The notes below the pieces were generated by a model. It ran no database searches and was not told where the DNA came from. It saw only the letters and a program-made list of their open reading frames with translations. A stretch of DNA of 9,339 nt from Tardiphaga sp. GTDB lineage: Bacteria; Pseudomonadota; Alphaproteobacteria; Rhizobiales; Xanthobacteraceae. Numbering within the stretch: position 1 is the stretch's first letter; each line of letters starts with the position of its first letter. Positions 7,435 to 9,339 of the stretch are shown piece by piece. The stretch is from the NCBI GenBank assembly GCA_014377915.1, contig JACMOT010000433.1, positions 1 through 9,339 on the forward strand, written 5' to 3'. Both the position numbers and the translations under genes were made by a program.

Positions 7435-8451
7435 ATGATCGATCGTGATGCCATCTGGCATGCGCATCAGCGTGCCCGGTTCATGCGGCCCGATGCCGCG
7501 CGCTTCATGCGCCCCGATGCGGCGCGCTACATCCGCCCCGACGTCGCGCGCTTCCTTACACCCGGCACCGATCCTGCCGATGTGTATCTCGCACTAAAAT
7601 ACAGCCCGGCGCAGCGCCGCATCCCCGCCGGGCGCCCCGGCGGCGGGCGCTGGACGGATGAGCAGCAGGGCGGCGGAGGTGGGGGCGGCAGTCTTCAAGA
7701 CGTTTCAGGCGACGGAGGCGGGCAAGGCGCTGACGAAGCGCAGGGGGACGAGGGGGTCGATGGCCTTGGAGATCGTGGCGAGGAATTCCTGAGCCCGGAG
7801 GTGATGGTTGAGCCTGCTTCGGACAGGCAGAGCGACCCAACCTCCTCAAGGTCTCATAATGAAACGATCAACGATCCGCGTGTAATTTCTGATGCCGATC
7901 CCGAGCCCGTCAAGCCCGGCGAGCAATATGCGCAGTCCACAGGCCGGCGAGGCGGCGGTTCAATATACGGTAACGGTCAATGGCTTGAACCGACCCCAGC
8001 GCAATCGGCGCGGTTGGTCGCCGCTCAATTGCGTGCAGATGACGCCCTCGCACGTGTCCGCGAACTTGATCCGAAATGGAGCCCGTCACCAAGTATCGAG
8101 AATGGGGTCGAAGGCAGGATCAATCGCTTGGTCGGCGAGGCCGAGCAGGCTCAAGGCCGCATCAACGAAATCATAAATTTGATCAGACCGGGCCCGTTTG
8201 CCGGGCGCTCTATCCCTGCACCAGAAGGGCGCGGTATCAGTGCCGAGGAGCGGCGCCAGTTAAATAAAATTATGTCTGAGACGGGTTGCCACAGTTGCGG
8301 TACGCTCATTCCCGGAACAAGTTCAGGAAATGCCATCAGCGATCACAAGCCGCCGACTGCGCTTAATCGGTTTTCCTTGCCGCAACGGCTGTACCCGCAA
8401 TGCCGGACGTGTAGTTTAACGCAGGGCGGATATGTCAAGGGTATCAAGTGA
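7435..8451 (+). CDS. Putative phage-linked polymorphic toxin with C-terminal HNH/zinc-knuckle-like nuclease domain
   Basis: A 338-aa modular protein. Residues 15-44 are an eight-residue tandem repeat (RFMRPDAA, RFMRPDAA, RYIRPDVA, then RFLTPG). Residues 56-75 hold the tag YSPAQRRIPAGRPGGGRWTD, a motif I know from prophage proteins encoded near portal and head genes. Residues 79-85 are seven glycines. An acidic low-complexity stretch and a helical segment (about 185-250) follow. The C-terminus has C285-x2-C288, D303-H304-x-P-P, and C323-x2-C326 followed by LTQGG. This is a treble-clef layout like HNH nucleases, so DNA or RNA cleavage is the likely activity (inference). No signal peptide is seen. 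The start at ATG 7435 lacks a good Shine-Dalgarno; GTG 7402 is an alternative. The frame is open back to 6970, but that part overlaps the portal remnant out of frame. The C-terminal third is lower in GC than the tail genes. Confidence 0.72.
   Translation: MIDRDAIWHAHQRARFMRPDAARFMRPDAARYIRPDVARFLTPGTDPADVYLALKYSPAQRRIPAGRPGGGRWTDEQQGGGGGGGSLQDVSGDGGGQGADEAQGDEGVDGLGDRGEEFLSPEVMVEPASDRQSDPTSSRSHNETINDPRVISDADPEPVKPGEQYAQSTGRRGGGSIYGNGQWLEPTPAQSARLVAAQLRADDALARVRELDPKWSPSPSIENGVEGRINRLVGEAEQAQGRINEIINLIRPGPFAGRSIPAPEGRGISAEERRQLNKIMSETGCHSCGTLIPGTSSGNAISDHKPPTALNRFSLPQRLYPQCRTCSLTQGGYVKGIK
7477..7566 (+). repeat. 24-bp coding tandem repeat, three full units and one partial
   Basis: Units are 7477-7500, 7501-7524 and 7525-7548, with a degenerate partial unit at 7549-7566. 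Units 1 and 2 differ at 3 of 24 bases, and all three changes are silent; unit 3 is more diverged (Y, I and V substitutions). Each unit encodes R-F/Y-M/I-R-P-D-A/V-A. The silent differences suggest the protein repeat is selected rather than freshly duplicated. Confidence 0.8.
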
Positions 8452-8461
8452 GCTTTGACAG

Positions 8462-8854
8462 ATGACAAAAATAACGGTTGCCCCACCGCATTCGATGTTC
8501 TTTGTTTCTGATCCCGACATTGAAGTGATACCGAAGATCGATGGCCGGACTCCGAGTATCTGGGCGACGACGTCATGCCTGGCCATCGGTTGCCTGATGT
8601 TCCAGGACGGTGAGACCGAGCTGACGCTGCTGGCGTGGGACGAAGCCGATCGTGCGGTGGCGACGCTTGCGGCGGATCGCGCGTTCAGTCAGGTGTTTGA
8701 TGGCCTCCTCGAAACTCCGAACAAACGTCTTGCCATATCAACATCGGCAAATACGGTGCTGCTTCGGCTGCCTGTCTTTGTCTCGAACAGCCGGGTCAGG
8801 GTGTGGACCAACCATCCGACCGAGCCCGAGCGGATCTTCGTTCTGGTGAATTGA
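8462..8854 (+). CDS. Candidate immunity protein for the upstream toxin
   Basis: A 130-aa protein starting 10 bp after the toxin stop. I do not assign it to a named family. It begins MTKITVAPPHSMFFVSDPDI and has a hydrophobic core stretch (SCLAIGCLMF, residues 38-47), an acidic loop (DGETELTLLAWDEAD), a GLLETPNKRLAIST strand region, and a C-terminal VRVWTNHPTEPERIFVLV. It looks mainly beta-stranded and soluble, with no signal peptide or membrane helix. Short size, acidic patches and the position directly behind a modular toxin with a C-terminal nuclease domain are what immunity genes of polymorphic toxins usually show. The ribosome binding site is weak (AAGTGAG at 8446-8452, overlapping the toxin stop), so translation is probably coupled to the toxin gene. 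Function is inferred from context only. Confidence 0.62.
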   Translation: MTKITVAPPHSMFFVSDPDIEVIPKIDGRTPSIWATTSCLAIGCLMFQDGETELTLLAWDEADRAVATLAADRAFSQVFDGLLETPNKRLAISTSANTVLLRLPVFVSNSRVRVWTNHPTEPERIFVLVN

Positions 8855-9142
8855 AGGTCCGCAACCGGGGAGATAATGAGAAGCGATATCGATCTCACCG
8901 GCTAAGTCGATTGGCTTTCCCCGATCTCGCAATGTCGGGATGGGGCACCGATTATCTCCGGGTCATCAAGCTCCAAAGTGAACTCCAGGCCATGGCGTCA
9001 GAACCTCGCGGTCGCCTTGATTGCGCCGGTGCCTTAAGCAACTAACGCCATGCAATGGCCCAACTACACTTCATACATTTAAGCGCGTGTCCCGCCGCCG
9101 TTGTGGTAGCGTATCGATATGTCGCGCGCATCCGACACCCCG

Positions 9143-9172
9143 CGTCGTTCCCGCGGATGCGGGGGACCCATA
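9143..9172. repeat. Palindromic intergenic element, REP-like
   Basis: The 30-bp stretch contains a 5-bp stem, CCCGC at 9150-9154 and GCGGG at 9159-9163 with loop GGAT, extendable by two T-G pairs, followed by GGGACCCATA-like sequence. Half-palindromes of the type CGTCGTTCCCGC...GCGGGGACCCATA are, as I recall, dispersed many times in Bradyrhizobium genomes. Only one half is visible here; copy number cannot be judged from this window. Confidence 0.4.
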
Positions 9173-9221
9173 CTGACCGTGCATCTCCTGGAGCGATCCC
9201 AGTGCTGCGCTGTAGCCGGGA

Positions 9222-9270
9222 ACGCACCGCTCAAAAGCGGCGACCGGCTCGGCCAGGGCGCGGACGCCCG
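9222..9270 (+). repeat. Right copy of the 49-bp portal-derived direct repeat
   Basis: It matches 7302-7350 at 42 of 49 positions. In the portal frame it reads NAPLKSGDRLGQGADA, against YAPIEGGDRLG in the left copy, and here the stop codon of the left copy (TAG) is CAG. Upstream of 9212 no further portal similarity is visible, so this copy is only a short scar. Confidence 0.7.
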
Positions 9271-9339
9271 AGGCCGCCGGAGCAGGGCAACCCGGTTCTA
9301 CCCTGCTTTAGGCCGGTCATCGCGCCTCCAGCGCGATGC

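Larger units (their letters stand above)
8855..9339. other. 485 bp with no convincing gene, downstream of the immunity candidate
   Basis: Short open frames exist on both strands, but none has a ribosome binding site, recognisable protein sequence or convincing codon bias. The stretch holds a 9-bp inverted repeat (GGAGATAAT at 8869-8877, ATTATCTCC at 8951-8959), a GC-rich palindromic element near 9143-9172 and the right portal-derived repeat at 9222-9270. No clear rho-independent terminator is seen after the immunity gene. Confidence 0.55.

Noticed and set aside
7669..7689. Gly-run as a phase-variable homopolymer tract
   Set aside because: The codons are mixed (GGC, GGA, GGT, GGG); the longest G run is too short and interrupted for typical slippage switching.
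8455..8460. TTGACA as a -35 box for the immunity gene
   Set aside because: It ends one base before the start codon, so any -10 would be inside the gene, and no -10-like hexamer is found at 16-18 bp.
9042..9227. Small - strand open frame containing CMKC
   Set aside because: It overlaps the palindromic element, has no ribosome binding site, and the WVPRIRGND segment looks like chance translation of the repeat.
1..9339. CRISPR arrays, tRNA or rRNA genes, transposase genes
   Set aside because: None seen: no regularly spaced repeats beyond the 24-bp coding repeat, no cloverleaf-like sequences, no transposase motifs.

Overview
The window is high-GC DNA (about 65% or more over most of its length, with NNC/NNG-rich codons). 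It looks like a rhizobial alphaproteobacterium, most likely Bradyrhizobium, Rhodopseudomonas or a relative. This placement is by resemblance of the proteins and was not tested by a search.

Positions 1-6533 are the 3' end of a gene-transfer-agent-like (RcGTA-type) or prophage tail operon, all on the + strand and tightly packed with overlaps or gaps of 2-3 bp. In order: the last 40 codons of a DUF2460 distal tail protein (g12-like), a DUF2163/BR0599 baseplate hub with four conserved-looking cysteines (g13-like), an NlpC/P60 peptidase (g14-like), a 1320-residue TIM-barrel 'megatron' central fibre protein (g15-like), and a DUF2793 protein ending in a C1q/TNF-like jelly roll, probably the receptor-binding fibre. 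Together these would form the baseplate and host-contact tip of a particle.

Positions 6534-7066 hold a small convergent gene on the - strand (DUF6894-like, 94 aa) whose ribosome binding site lies in a hairpin, followed by about 210 bp with no gene.

Positions 7067-9339 are an accessory region. It begins with a stray 90-codon C-terminal remnant of an HK97-type phage portal gene. Next comes a 338-aa protein that I read as a phage-linked polymorphic toxin: an RFMRPDAA tandem repeat, an IPAGxPGGGxWT tag, a Gly-rich linker, a helical region, and a C-terminal CxxC / DH / CxxC zinc-knuckle, HNH-like domain. Ten bases later lies a 130-aa gene that is the obvious immunity candidate. The last 485 bp have no convincing gene but carry a palindromic repeat and a second, diverged copy of the portal 3' end. 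The toxin/immunity pair is therefore bracketed by imperfect direct repeats derived from portal sequence, which suggests cassette insertion or exchange.

The most interesting reading is a toxin-immunity cassette carrying a phage head-type tag and parked at the host-recognition end of a GTA/prophage tail cluster. Delivery by the particle is an inference. The domain order and location are seen directly.
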